Origin: DBFJGL01 sp048394785
GTDB lineage: Bacteria > Bacillota > Clostridia > Christensenellales > CAG-917
DNA: 17,473 nucleotides
Direction: 5' to 3'
Assembly (NCBI GenBank): GCA_048394785.1
Contig: DBFJGL010000053.1
Location: 1-17,473, forward strand
The position numbers were made by a program, and so were the translations under genes. The notes beneath the pieces were generated by a model that did no database searches, was not told the origin of the DNA, and worked only from the letters and a program-made list of their open reading frames with translations. Of the stretch, positions 1 through 7,645 are shown in pieces (positions within the stretch are counted from its first letter, which is position 1; each line of letters opens with the position of its first letter).

Positions 1-983
1 GCGTAAAGCTGGTCACCTGCGATTTCGGCGGCGAGTGCTCTCGCGAAGAAGTTGCCAAACTGCAAAAGGTTGCAAAAGAAAATAAATGCGCGTGCATAAT
101 CGGTCTCGGCGGCGGCAAAGCCATCGACACCGCAAAGTGCGTCAACGCGGCAAAATCACGCCTTATAATCGTCCCCACCATCGCGGCAACCGACGCTCCC
201 ACGTCCCACTCCGCGGTGCTCTACACTCCCGACGGAGCGTTTGACGATTACGCGTACTTCACCAGCCCCGACGTCGTCCTCATCGACACCGCGGTCATCG
301 CAAAAGCCCCCGTACGTTTCCTCGTATCCGGTATGGGCGACGCGCTTTCCACCTACTTCGAGGCAAGAGCAAACAAGCAGTCTTTCGCAAACATCAACGC
401 CGGTCTGCCCTGCGGCGCAAGAGAAAAGAAGTGCGCTCCCGCAAAACCCACGATGGCGGCGTATGAACTTGCCACGCTTTGCTACAACACTCTGCTTTCC
501 GACGGCTACAAAGCAATGCTCGCCTGTGAAGCAAAGGTTGTCACTCCCGCGCTCGAAAACATCATCGAAACCAACATTCTGCTCTCCGGTCTGGGCTTCG
601 AATCCGGCGGCTTGGCGGCGGCTCACGCAATTCACGACGGTCTTACCGTTCTCGAAGAAACCCACCATATGACTCACGGCGAAAAAGTCGCGTTCGGCAC
701 TCTTTGCCAGCTCGTACTCGAAAACGCCGACCAGGAAGAAATCGACGAAGTCATCGACTTCTGCATGACGGTAGGTCTGCCCGTATGTCTTGAAGATTTG
801 GGCGTCGAAGATATAGGCGACAGAATTATGGAAGTCGCAGAAAAGGCTTGCATACCCGAAGAAAGCGTACACTCTATGCCCTTCCCCGTCACTCCTGCGG
901 ACGTTGCCGCGGCGATACTTGCGGCGGATAAGCTCGGCAGAGAGGCAAGATGCATGTGCGACTGCGGTTGCGACTGCGAATAG
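1..983 (+). CDS. gldA: Glycerol dehydrogenase, 5'-truncated by window edge
   Basis: Iron-containing-alcohol-dehydrogenase family enzyme that oxidises glycerol to dihydroxyacetone with NAD+ in the cytoplasm. The frame is open from base 3, so the N-terminus (about 40 residues by comparison with the ~365-residue family) lies outside the window. Visible family motifs are the nucleotide-binding GLGGGKAIDTAK (about bases 102-137), the ATDAPTS segment, GDALSTYFEA with the metal-ligand Asp, AAHAIHDGL with a metal-ligand His, and HHMTHGEKVAFG with the second His. All three expected Zn ligands are therefore present. An oddity is the C-terminus, CMCDCGCDCE, with five alternating cysteines just before the TAG stop. 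The downstream dihydroxyacetone kinase gene supports the glycerol role. A perfect-stem terminator follows 7 bp after the stop. Identification is secure; substrate preference is inferred. Confidence 0.93.
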   Translation, partial: VKLVTCDFGGECSREEVAKLQKVAKENKCACIIGLGGGKAIDTAKCVNAAKSRLIIVPTIAATDAPTSHSAVLYTPDGAFDDYAYFTSPDVVLIDTAVIAKAPVRFLVSGMGDALSTYFEARANKQSFANINAGLPCGAREKKCAPAKPTMAAYELATLCYNTLLSDGYKAMLACEAKVVTPALENIIETNILLSGLGFESGGLAAAHAIHDGLTVLEETHHMTHGEKVAFGTLCQLVLENADQEEIDEVIDFCMTVGLPVCLEDLGVEDIGDRIMEVAEKACIPEESVHSMPFPVTPADVAAAILAADKLGREARCMCDCGCDCE

Positions 984-990
984 CAACTGT

Positions 991-1019
991 GCTCCGACGC
1001 TCAGCGTCGGAGCTTTCTT
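991..1019 (+). terminator. Rho-independent terminator after gldA
   Basis: A perfect 10-bp GC-rich stem, GCTCCGACGC (991-1000) with GCGTCGGAGC (1004-1013), 3-nt loop TCA, followed by TTTCTT. It starts 7 bp after the gldA stop codon. Confidence 0.9.
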
Positions 1020-1066
1020 AATGCCGACCTCGCAACACGGCGCAACTGCCGCTTTATGCGTTTGTT

Positions 1067-1096
1067 TTGACACATAAACTGCGTTTTGCGCATATT
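1067..1096 (+). promoter_or_regulatory. Candidate sigma-A promoter for the dihydroxyacetone kinase gene
   Basis: A consensus -35 box TTGACA (1067-1072) is followed after 18 bp by CATATT (1091-1096), which matches TATAAT at 4 of 6 positions. It lies between the gldA terminator and the kinase start, leaving a short leader of about 25 nt. The -10 box is weak, so this is a candidate only. Confidence 0.5.
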
Positions 1097-1127
1097 TGCG
1101 AGTGCGATTGATAAAGGAGATTATGAT

Positions 1128-2954
1128 ATGAAGAAAATAATGAACACCCCCGAAGCGTTCGTTTACGATATGTGCCACGGACTTGCCAAAGCACATCCCG
1201 AACTCGAATTTGTCGAACAGTTCAAGATTGTCAAAAAGAAAGCCATCAACGAAAATAAGGTCAGCCTTATCTCGGGCGGCGGCAGCGGACACGAACCCGC
1301 GCACGCAGGTTTTGTCGGAAAAGGTATGCTCGACTGCGCCGTGTGCGGCGACGTCTTTGCGTCCCCTTCTCAGATACAGGTTTACAATGCCATAAAAGAA
1401 TGCGCGACCGATAAGGGCGTTCTGCTTATCATCAAGAACTACTCGGGCGACTGCATGAACTTCAACAATGCCGCCGAGCTCGCAAAGGACGAGGACGGAA
1501 TTAAGGTCGACGCGGTTTACGTCAACGACGACATTGCCGTCAAAGACTCCCTCTACACCGTAGGCAGACGCGGCGTTGCCGGCACGGTATTCGTGCACAA
1601 AGTTGCAGGTGCGGCTGCCGAGCAAGGCAAGTCTTTGGAAGAAGTCAAAGCGGCGGCAAACAAAGCAATCGCAAACGTGCGTTCTTTCGGTTTCGCACTC
1701 ACGTCCTGCACTCCCCCCGCAAAGGGAACGCCCATTTTCGAGATAGGCGACGATGAAATCGAGTTCGGCGTAGGCATTCACGGCGAACCGGGCAGAAAGA
1801 CGGAAAAAATGCAAACTGCCGACGAACTTGCAAAACGCATCGTCAAAGATTTGCTCGAAGACCTCAACGTCAAAAAAGGCGAAGAAGTCGCGCTCATCAT
1901 CAACGGCTTCGGCGCAACTCCTCTTATGGAGCTTTATCTGTTTAACAACTCCGTAAGCAAGGAACTCGAGGCGGCAGGCATTTCCATTCATAAGACGCTT
2001 GTCGGCAACTATATGACGTCCATCGATATGGCGGGCGCGTCAGTCACCGTTATGAAGGTCGACGACGAACTCAAAGGCTACATCGACTACCCCGTATCTA
2101 CTCCCGCGCTCTCTTGGGGAGCGGCGATGGACGAGAACGCTCAGTATGCGGTGGAAGCAATGAACGCCATTGCGAAAGCTCTCGGATACGCTCCCAAAGC
2201 GGACGCCAAACAAGAGTGCGAATGCACCGCAAAGAAAGAAGCTAAAAAAGCGGCGAAAAAGGCGGCTCAGTATGATGTAAAAGGCGAGCCCGAAGTTACC
2301 GACACAACCATTAACACCGCGGCTTTCATAAAAATCGTGGACAAAATGGCCGACGTCATAATAGAAAACGAAGTCCCCTTCTGCGACGCGGACAAAATGG
2401 GCGACGGCGACTTCGGTATGAGCATCGCAAAAGGTTTCAAACAGCTCAAAGCCGATTGGGCTACCCGCGATAAAGCCGATATAGGCGCGTTCTTAAAGAG
2501 CTGTTCCGAAATCATTATGGAATATTGCGGCGGCGCAAGCGGTCCCATCTGGGGCAGCGCGTTCCGTTACGCAGGCAAAGCCGTGGAAGGCAAAGACGTT
2601 ATCACGCTCACCGACTTGGCTGACATCTTCCAGGCGGCAAACACGGGCGTATACGAAACGGGCAAGAAGTCTTTCGGCAAGGGTGCGGTCGTCGGCGACA
2701 AGACGTTGGTAGACGCCCTCAAACCCTGTGCGGATGCGCTTACAAAAGCCGCACTCGACGGCGACAAACTGTTTGACGCGGTCGACAAAGGCGCAAAAGC
2801 GGCGGTTGCGGGCGCAGACAGCACCAAGGCTGTTGTGGCAACTCTCGGCAGAGCGGGTACCGTGGGCGAAAAGTCAATCGGTTATCCCGACGCGGGCGCG
2901 TACGGCTTGGGCGTAATCTTCACCGCCCTTGCAAAATACATCAAAACGCTGTAA
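1128..2954 (+). CDS. dhaK: Fused DhaK-DhaL dihydroxyacetone kinase (ATP-type)
   Basis: 608-residue kinase that would phosphorylate dihydroxyacetone from the neighbouring glycerol dehydrogenase to dihydroxyacetone phosphate. The start chosen is ATG at 1128, because AAGGAG (1114-1119) sits 8 nt upstream; an in-frame TTG at 1086 has no such site. Residues 1-~355 are the DhaK substrate domain, with the GGGSGHEPAHAGFVG motif at about 50-64 and the substrate-binding His in GIHGEPG at 218. Residues ~357-385 form a Lys/Ala-rich linker with an ECEC motif. Residues ~390-608 are the DhaL ATP domain, with GDGDFG at 425-430, GGASGPIWG at 468-476 and EKSIGYPDAGA near 581-591. The one-chain fusion and the lack of dhaM or PTS genes nearby suggest ATP as donor. 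The first Mg-binding Asp of DhaL is out of register (A421, flanked by D420 and D422), so this is a divergent branch. Confidence 0.92.
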   Translation: MKKIMNTPEAFVYDMCHGLAKAHPELEFVEQFKIVKKKAINENKVSLISGGGSGHEPAHAGFVGKGMLDCAVCGDVFASPSQIQVYNAIKECATDKGVLLIIKNYSGDCMNFNNAAELAKDEDGIKVDAVYVNDDIAVKDSLYTVGRRGVAGTVFVHKVAGAAAEQGKSLEEVKAAANKAIANVRSFGFALTSCTPPAKGTPIFEIGDDEIEFGVGIHGEPGRKTEKMQTADELAKRIVKDLLEDLNVKKGEEVALIINGFGATPLMELYLFNNSVSKELEAAGISIHKTLVGNYMTSIDMAGASVTVMKVDDELKGYIDYPVSTPALSWGAAMDENAQYAVEAMNAIAKALGYAPKADAKQECECTAKKEAKKAAKKAAQYDVKGEPEVTDTTINTAAFIKIVDKMADVIIENEVPFCDADKMGDGDFGMSIAKGFKQLKADWATRDKADIGAFLKSCSEIIMEYCGGASGPIWGSAFRYAGKAVEGKDVITLTDLADIFQAANTGVYETGKKSFGKGAVVGDKTLVDALKPCADALTKAALDGDKLFDAVDKGAKAAVAGADSTKAVVATLGRAGTVGEKSIGYPDAGAYGLGVIFTALAKYIKTL

Positions 2955-3006
2955 GCTCTGTCTGCAAGTCTAAAAGGTCCGACGCAGCGAAATCAGCAAA
3001 AATCAC

Positions 3007-3033
3007 AAAACCGCCGACAAAATCGGCGGTTTT
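3007..3033. terminator. Terminator hairpin, probably bidirectional, after dhaK
   Basis: CCGCCGA (3011-3017) pairs with TCGGCGG (3023-3029) around CAAAA. The stem is extended by flanking AAAA and TTTT, which provide T-runs on both strands. It lies about 55 bp after the dhaK stop and between convergent transcription units. Confidence 0.85.
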
Positions 3034-3126
3034 CGTTATGGCGTCATCAAATTTAACTTTTGCCTCCGATAAATAATATCCATCGACTCGCTCGATTTTA
3101 TACTCTCAATTTTTTGTTATATACCG

Positions 3127-3152
3127 AAACAACCGCCTGACGGCGGTTGTTT
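3127..3152 (-). terminator. Terminator of the hydrogenase operon
   Basis: A perfect 11-bp inverted repeat, AAACAACCGCC (3127-3137) and GGCGGTTGTTT (3142-3152), with a 4-nt loop. It lies 29 bp beyond the hydA stop on the minus strand. The T-rich part is TTGTTT at the stem end, so termination may be moderate. Confidence 0.75.
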
Positions 3153-3181
3153 GCATTAAATCATAAGTTCGGATAACTTTA

Positions 3182-4921
3182 TCAATAATTATCTCTGGGA
3201 GTATAGCTCGTGTGCAGAATTTCGTGCGCTTTATGGCTGTTCGGCGCGCCGAAATACTCGTCGTAAATCTGCTTGATTGCAGGATTTTCGTGGGATTTTC
3301 TAAGCGACATAGCCTTATCCGCATTATAGATTGCCTGCGCGCGTTGAGCCTTGATATCCACGTTGTTTCTGACGTACGCGCTCTGAATTGGCTGTCCGCC
3401 GCCGTTGACGCAGCCGCCCGGACAGGACATTATCTCGATGAACTGATAATCGCACTTGCCCGCTTTCACGTCGTCCATAATCTTTCTGGCGTTCGCAAGA
3501 CCGCTCGCGACCGCAACCTTAACCTTTGTACCGTTGAGGTCATAAGTCGCTTCCTTGATACCCTGCGTGCCTCTGACTTCCTTGAAATCGAGAGACGGAG
3601 CTTCTTTGCCGACAACAAGTTCGTACACCGTACGCAAAGCCGCTTCCATAACGCCGCCCGTCGCGCCGAAAATGAGCCCCGCGCCCGAACCGATGCCGAA
3701 CGGAGCGTCAAATTCCTCGTCGGGAAGTTGGTCGAAGATTATACCGCAACGCTTGATTAGCTTGGCAAGCTCACGCGTGGTAAGCGCGTAATCGATGTCG
3801 GGAACTCCCGCCGCACTTTGGTCGGCTCTGCCCTTTTCGAATTTCTTTGCGGTACAGGGCATAATTGATACGACCACAATATCTTTGGCGTCAATGCCCA
3901 ATTTCTCGGCATAATAAGTCTTGCACACCGCGCCGAACATCTGTTGCGGCGACTTGCAGGTGCTAAGGTTTGCAAGTTGATTCGGGAAGTTGTGCTCACA
4001 GAACTTAATCCACGCCGGCGAACAGCTTGTAATCATAGGCAGAGTACCGCCGTTTTTGAGTCTGCCGAGGAATTCCGTCCCCTCCTCCATAATGGTAAGG
4101 TCTGCGGTAAAATCGACGTCGAACACGTTCTTGAACCCTATGCGGCGGAGCGCGGCGACCATTTTACCCTCGACGTTGCTTCCGATGGGCAAACCGAATT
4201 CCTCACCGAGTCCCACTCTTACGGAAGGAGCCGTGCCTACCACTACGTATTTGTCGGCATCCGCCAACGCGTTAAGTACGTCGTCGATTTCTTCTCTTTC
4301 TCTCAGCGCGCCTACGGGACATACGTTGATGCACTGTCCGCACGCCACGCACGGAGTGTCGCCGAGCGGCATCTCGAACGCGCTGCCGATGTGCGTATCG
4401 AAACCGCGCGCGTTCGCTCCTATGACGGATACGGACTGATACATTTTGCACGCCGCCACGCAGCGTCTGCACAGCACGCATTTGTTGTTATCGCGAATGA
4501 GATAAGGCGTGGAGTCGTCGATGGGATAATCGTTCTTGACTCCCGCATACTTACCCGACTCGCAGCCGAGCTCATAAGATAACGTCTGCAATTCGCAGTT
4601 TCCGTTTCTGACGCAGCCGAGGCAGTCCTGATGATGGTCGGATAAAATAAGCTCGACGGTCGTCTTTCTGGACTCTCTGACTTTGGGGGTATTTGTGAAA
4701 ACCTCCATACCCTCGTTTACGGGATAAACGCAGGATGCGACAAGACTTCTTGCGCCCTTCACCTCGACCACGCACACTCTGCACGCGCCGATTGCGTTGA
4801 TGTCTTTAAGATAACAAAGGGTGGGAATTCTGATGCCGGCTTTCTTTGCGGCTTCGAGAATGGTGGAACCCTCCTCCGCCTGAACGGGTATATTATTTAT
4901 TTTAAGATTAACCAATGCCAT
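3182..4921 (-). CDS. hydA: [FeFe] hydrogenase catalytic subunit of an NAD-linked bifurcating complex
   Basis: 579-residue cytoplasmic iron hydrogenase that evolves or takes up H2. Domains in order: N-terminal 2Fe-2S (C36, C47, C50, C64); His-Cys cluster segment (HHQDC at 96-100, C103, C109); two 4Fe-4S clusters (C148/151/154/158 and C191/194/197/201); H-cluster domain with L1 TSCSPAW (298-304), L2 MPCTAKKFE (354-362) and L3 EIMSCPGGCVNGGGQP (496-511); then a C-terminal small-subunit-like tail ending near HEILHTSY. GAGGTGAAG precedes the ATG. It is the last gene of the operon, 11 bp after hydB, and with HydB and HydC matches the trimeric NADH/ferredoxin-dependent hydrogenases (HydABC/HndABCD). 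L1 has Ser301 where the textbook motif has a second Cys, the H-cluster ligand position in C. reinhardtii and C. pasteurianum enzymes. No hydE/F/G maturases are in view. Confidence 0.96.
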   Translation of the reverse strand: MALVNLKINNIPVQAEEGSTILEAAKKAGIRIPTLCYLKDINAIGACRVCVVEVKGARSLVASCVYPVNEGMEVFTNTPKVRESRKTTVELILSDHHQDCLGCVRNGNCELQTLSYELGCESGKYAGVKNDYPIDDSTPYLIRDNNKCVLCRRCVAACKMYQSVSVIGANARGFDTHIGSAFEMPLGDTPCVACGQCINVCPVGALREREEIDDVLNALADADKYVVVGTAPSVRVGLGEEFGLPIGSNVEGKMVAALRRIGFKNVFDVDFTADLTIMEEGTEFLGRLKNGGTLPMITSCSPAWIKFCEHNFPNQLANLSTCKSPQQMFGAVCKTYYAEKLGIDAKDIVVVSIMPCTAKKFEKGRADQSAAGVPDIDYALTTRELAKLIKRCGIIFDQLPDEEFDAPFGIGSGAGLIFGATGGVMEAALRTVYELVVGKEAPSLDFKEVRGTQGIKEATYDLNGTKVKVAVASGLANARKIMDDVKAGKCDYQFIEIMSCPGGCVNGGGQPIQSAYVRNNVDIKAQRAQAIYNADKAMSLRKSHENPAIKQIYDEYFGAPNSHKAHEILHTSYTPRDNY

Positions 4922-4932
4922 ACTTCACCTCA

Positions 4933-6717
4933 TTATTCCTTGACGATAGCGTTGAACTTGCACGTTTCGATACACGCGCCGCACTTGATGCACTTTGCGG
5001 TGTCGATTGTGAACTTCTTTCTGATTTCGCCCGATATTGCCTCGACGGGACACTTTCTCGCGCAAGCCGAACAGCCCTTGCACGCGTCGGTGATGCTGTA
5101 ACGCACGAGCTTTTTACAGACGTGAGCCGGGCAACGACGCTCCTTGATGTGCGCTTCGTACTCGTCGCGGAAATAGCGGAGGGTGGAAAGCACGGGGTTG
5201 GGCGCAGTCTGTCCGAGACCGCAGAGCGAATTGTTCTTTATGTAGTAGCAGAGCTGCTCCATATCGTCAAGGTCCTGCATCGTCGCGGTGCCGTTTGTGA
5301 TTTTTTCGAGATATTCGAGCAATCTGCGGTTGCCTATACGGCAAGGCGTGCACTTACCGCAGCTTTCGTCCACGGTAAACTCAAGGAAGAACTTTGCAAT
5401 GTCGACCATACAGTTGTCTTCGTCCATAACAATCATTCCGCCCGAGCCCATCATAGATCCGATTGCGATAAGATTGTCGTAGTCGATGGGTATGTCGAAA
5501 TGCTCCGCGGGAATACAGCCGCCGGAAGGACCGCCCGTCTGCGCCGCCTTGAACTTTTTGCCGTTGGGTATGCCGCCGCCGATGTCTTCTATGACTTCGC
5601 GCAAAGTGGTGCCCATCGGGATTTCGACAAGACCTGTATTTACGATTTTACCGCCCAGCGCGAACACCTTGGTACCCTTGGATTTCTCCGTACCCATAGA
5701 CGCAAACCATTCCGCGCCTTTGAGAATAATCTGAGTGATGTTCGCATATGTTTCGACGTTGTTGAGAATGGTGGGTTTGCCGAACAGTCCTTTCACCGCA
5801 GGGAACGGAGGACGAGGTCTGGGCTCGCCGCGGTTGCCTTCGATAGAAGTCATAAGCGCGGTTTCCTCGCCGCAAACGAACGCGCCTGCGCCGAGTCTGA
5901 TTTCTATGTCGAAATCAAAGCCCGTATCCAGAATGTTTTTGCCGAGCAAACCGTATTCTTTTGCCTGTTTAAGCGCGATTTGCAGTCTTTGAACGGCAAT
6001 CGGATACTCCGCTCTGACGTAGATATAGCCCTGATTGGAGCCGATTGCATAACCTGCGATTGCCATTGCTTCGAGCACGGCGTGAGGGTCGCCTTCGAGG
6101 ACGCTTCTGTCCATAAACGCGCCCGGGTCGCCTTCATCGGCGTTACAGCAAACGTACTTTATATCCGACACGGAGTTCTTTGCAAACTGCCATTTCATAC
6201 CCGTGGGGAAGCCGCCGCCTCCTCTGCCGCGCAGTCCGGAGTTTTTTATTATATCGATAACTTCCTGCGGAGAGAGTTCGGTCAGACATTTGATTAACGC
6301 CTGATAGCCGTCGTACGCTATGTATTCGTCGATTTCCTCGGGGTTGATTACGCCGCAGTTTCTGAGCGCGACGCGCGTCTGTTTCTTGTAAAAATTGGTG
6401 TCGGACAAAGCCTTGACGGCGTGTTGGTCGCTCTTTTCCTTGTACAGCAGACGAGTGACCATTCTGCCTTTTATTATGTGCTCGTCGATGATTTCGGATA
6501 CGTCCTCTACCTTAACGCCGCTGTAAAACGCGCCTTCGGGGTAGATGATGATGACGGGACCGACCGCGCACAGACCGAAACAACCCGTACCCACTACGGA
6601 TACGTCTTTTTCGAGTTCGCGCTGTTTGAGCTGTTTTTCAAACTCCTTGCGGATTTCGCCGCTGTTATTGGAATGACAGCCCGTGCCTCCGCACACCAGA
6701 ATATGGCTTCTGAACAT
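4933..6717 (-). CDS. hydB: NuoF-like FMN/NAD(H) subunit of [FeFe] hydrogenase
   Basis: 594-residue subunit that would bind NAD(H) and FMN and pass electrons to HydA; in the family this is the proposed bifurcation site. Domains: N-terminal thioredoxin-like 2Fe-2S (C9, C14, C46, C50); Rossmann-type FMN/NAD region with GLRGRGGGGFPTG (161-173), NADEGDPGAF (192-201) and CGEETALM (282-289); SLBB-like region; NuoF 4Fe-4S cluster (C453, C456, C459, C499); C-terminal pair of 4Fe-4S clusters (C546/549/552/556 and C576/579/582/586). This extended form is typical of HydB/HndC rather than plain NuoF. A GGGAGG site precedes the ATG. Spacing is 14 bp after the HndB-like gene and 11 bp before hydA, so the genes are cotranscribed. 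Confidence 0.96.
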   Translation of the reverse strand: MFRSHILVCGGTGCHSNNSGEIRKEFEKQLKQRELEKDVSVVGTGCFGLCAVGPVIIIYPEGAFYSGVKVEDVSEIIDEHIIKGRMVTRLLYKEKSDQHAVKALSDTNFYKKQTRVALRNCGVINPEEIDEYIAYDGYQALIKCLTELSPQEVIDIIKNSGLRGRGGGGFPTGMKWQFAKNSVSDIKYVCCNADEGDPGAFMDRSVLEGDPHAVLEAMAIAGYAIGSNQGYIYVRAEYPIAVQRLQIALKQAKEYGLLGKNILDTGFDFDIEIRLGAGAFVCGEETALMTSIEGNRGEPRPRPPFPAVKGLFGKPTILNNVETYANITQIILKGAEWFASMGTEKSKGTKVFALGGKIVNTGLVEIPMGTTLREVIEDIGGGIPNGKKFKAAQTGGPSGGCIPAEHFDIPIDYDNLIAIGSMMGSGGMIVMDEDNCMVDIAKFFLEFTVDESCGKCTPCRIGNRRLLEYLEKITNGTATMQDLDDMEQLCYYIKNNSLCGLGQTAPNPVLSTLRYFRDEYEAHIKERRCPAHVCKKLVRYSITDACKGCSACARKCPVEAISGEIRKKFTIDTAKCIKCGACIETCKFNAIVKE

Positions 6718-6731
6718 TTATATTTCCTCCC

Positions 6732-7103
6732 TTATTCGTTGGTAATGAGATAATCGGCGCAGATATTGCCGTTTACTATGTGGTTTGCCACTATTGCTTT
6801 GGCTTTTTCGGCGTCGACGTGAATATACGTCACCTTGTCCTGTCCGGGTACGAAAACCTCTACGATAGGCTCCAACTTGCACATACCCAAGCACCCCGAA
6901 CGAGTGACTTTTACGTTTTTGAGCTGCCTCGTGGCAACCTCGTCCACAAGCGTGTTATAAACGGGGCGCGCACCGGCGGAAATTCCGCAGGTTGCCATGC
7001 CGACGACTATTCTGGTTTCCTTATCCATATCGGAATTGTCGCGCAGAATAATTTCGGACTGCATCTTGTCCCTGATTGCCTTTATATCGGCGATGCTCTT
7101 CAT
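6732..7103 (-). CDS. hndB: HndB-like thioredoxin-fold 2Fe-2S protein
   Basis: 123-residue small subunit resembling HndB of tetrameric NAD(P)-reducing hydrogenases, probably an electron-carrier or structural subunit. Cysteines sit at C39 (GMATCGISAGA), C71 and C75 (GCLGMC) and C115. The usual thioredoxin-like ferredoxin pattern CxxxxC...CxxxC is incomplete: the position equivalent to HydB C14 is a Gly/Ala here, so either C115 substitutes or the cluster is atypical. Its ATG overlaps the TGA of the upstream ATPase gene in an ATGA of 4 nt, suggesting translational coupling. hydB follows after 14 bp. It marks the return to structural genes after the accessory block. Confidence 0.85.
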   Translation of the reverse strand: MKSIADIKAIRDKMQSEIILRDNSDMDKETRIVVGMATCGISAGARPVYNTLVDEVATRQLKNVKVTRSGCLGMCKLEPIVEVFVPGQDKVTYIHVDAEKAKAIVANHIVNGNICADYLITNE

Positions 7104-7645
7104 AACCTTTCTCCTCCAATTTGCTTTATATTGTCTTTTATCATATCTCTGACAAAGAGCAGAATTTCCGGCTCGTTGACGGGTACTCCGTCGAGCGCGG
7201 CTTTTAGCTCACGCGTGTCAAATTCGTATTGTCCGCACCCGAAATCCGCTCTTAAAACAAATTCGGTGCCCGTGTCGTCGGAGAGCAGAGTCATCATACT
7301 CTCTCCCAAATCTCCGAGCGGAGGTCTGTCGATGTGACCGACCTGAAAAGTCGCCTCCGTCCTCGTGCCCTTGCCTTGCTCGGAGCGTATCGAAAACTCG
7401 CCGCCCGCCATCTCCGCCTCCATTTTAAGAAGGGGGATACCCATGCCTACCTTTCGCGTCGTACGCGTGGTCGTATACGGGTCTGTGACTCTTTTAAGAA
7501 ACTCCTCGCTCATTCCGCAGCCGTCGTCCTCTACGGATATTTTCAGCATTCCGCCGTCGACTTTCACCTCGATTACGACAAGCGACGCGCCTGCTTTTAC
7601 GGAGTTTTCCGTTATGTCGAGTATGTTAAGGGCAAGTTCTCTCAT
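7100..7645 (-). CDS. GHKL ATPase (histidine-kinase-like catalytic domain only)
   Basis: 181-residue ATP-binding protein with the HATPase_c fold and no sensor or phosphoacceptor part. The N-box is ITENSVKAGA (11-20, N14), the G1 box DDGCGM (40-45), and the G2 region KVGMGIPLLKM (65-75), followed by GKGTRTE. The C-terminal ~75 residues are not recognised. The start is ATG at 7645, overlapping the PHP gene stop as ATGA; an upstream in-frame extension would only be a shadow of that gene. The N-box begins at residue 11, leaving no room for a HisKA helix pair, so it is either an anti-sigma-like kinase acting on another protein or an ATP-dependent conformational partner. Position in the hydrogenase operon implies a role in hydrogenase control. 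Specific function unknown. Confidence 0.82.
   Translation of the reverse strand: MRELALNILDITENSVKAGASLVVIEVKVDGGMLKISVEDDGCGMSEEFLKRVTDPYTTTRTTRKVGMGIPLLKMEAEMAGGEFSIRSEQGKGTRTEATFQVGHIDRPPLGDLGESMMTLLSDDTGTEFVLRADFGCGQYEFDTRELKAALDGVPVNEPEILLFVRDMIKDNIKQIGGERL

Noticed and set aside
1086..1127. Longer dhaK start at an upstream TTG
   Set aside because: It lacks a ribosome site and overlaps the candidate promoter; ATG at 1128 has AAGGAG at ideal spacing.
156..1991. Very long minus-strand open frame (611 codons) opposite gldA and dhaK
   Set aside because: It runs across two well-recognised genes and the terminator between them, and its translation is Cys/Phe/Val/Arg-rich without any motif. 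It is a codon-bias shadow.
4915..6297. Long plus-strand open frame (460 codons) opposite hydB
   Set aside because: It is antisense to a gene with complete NuoF-type motifs, and the translation shows no recognisable domain.
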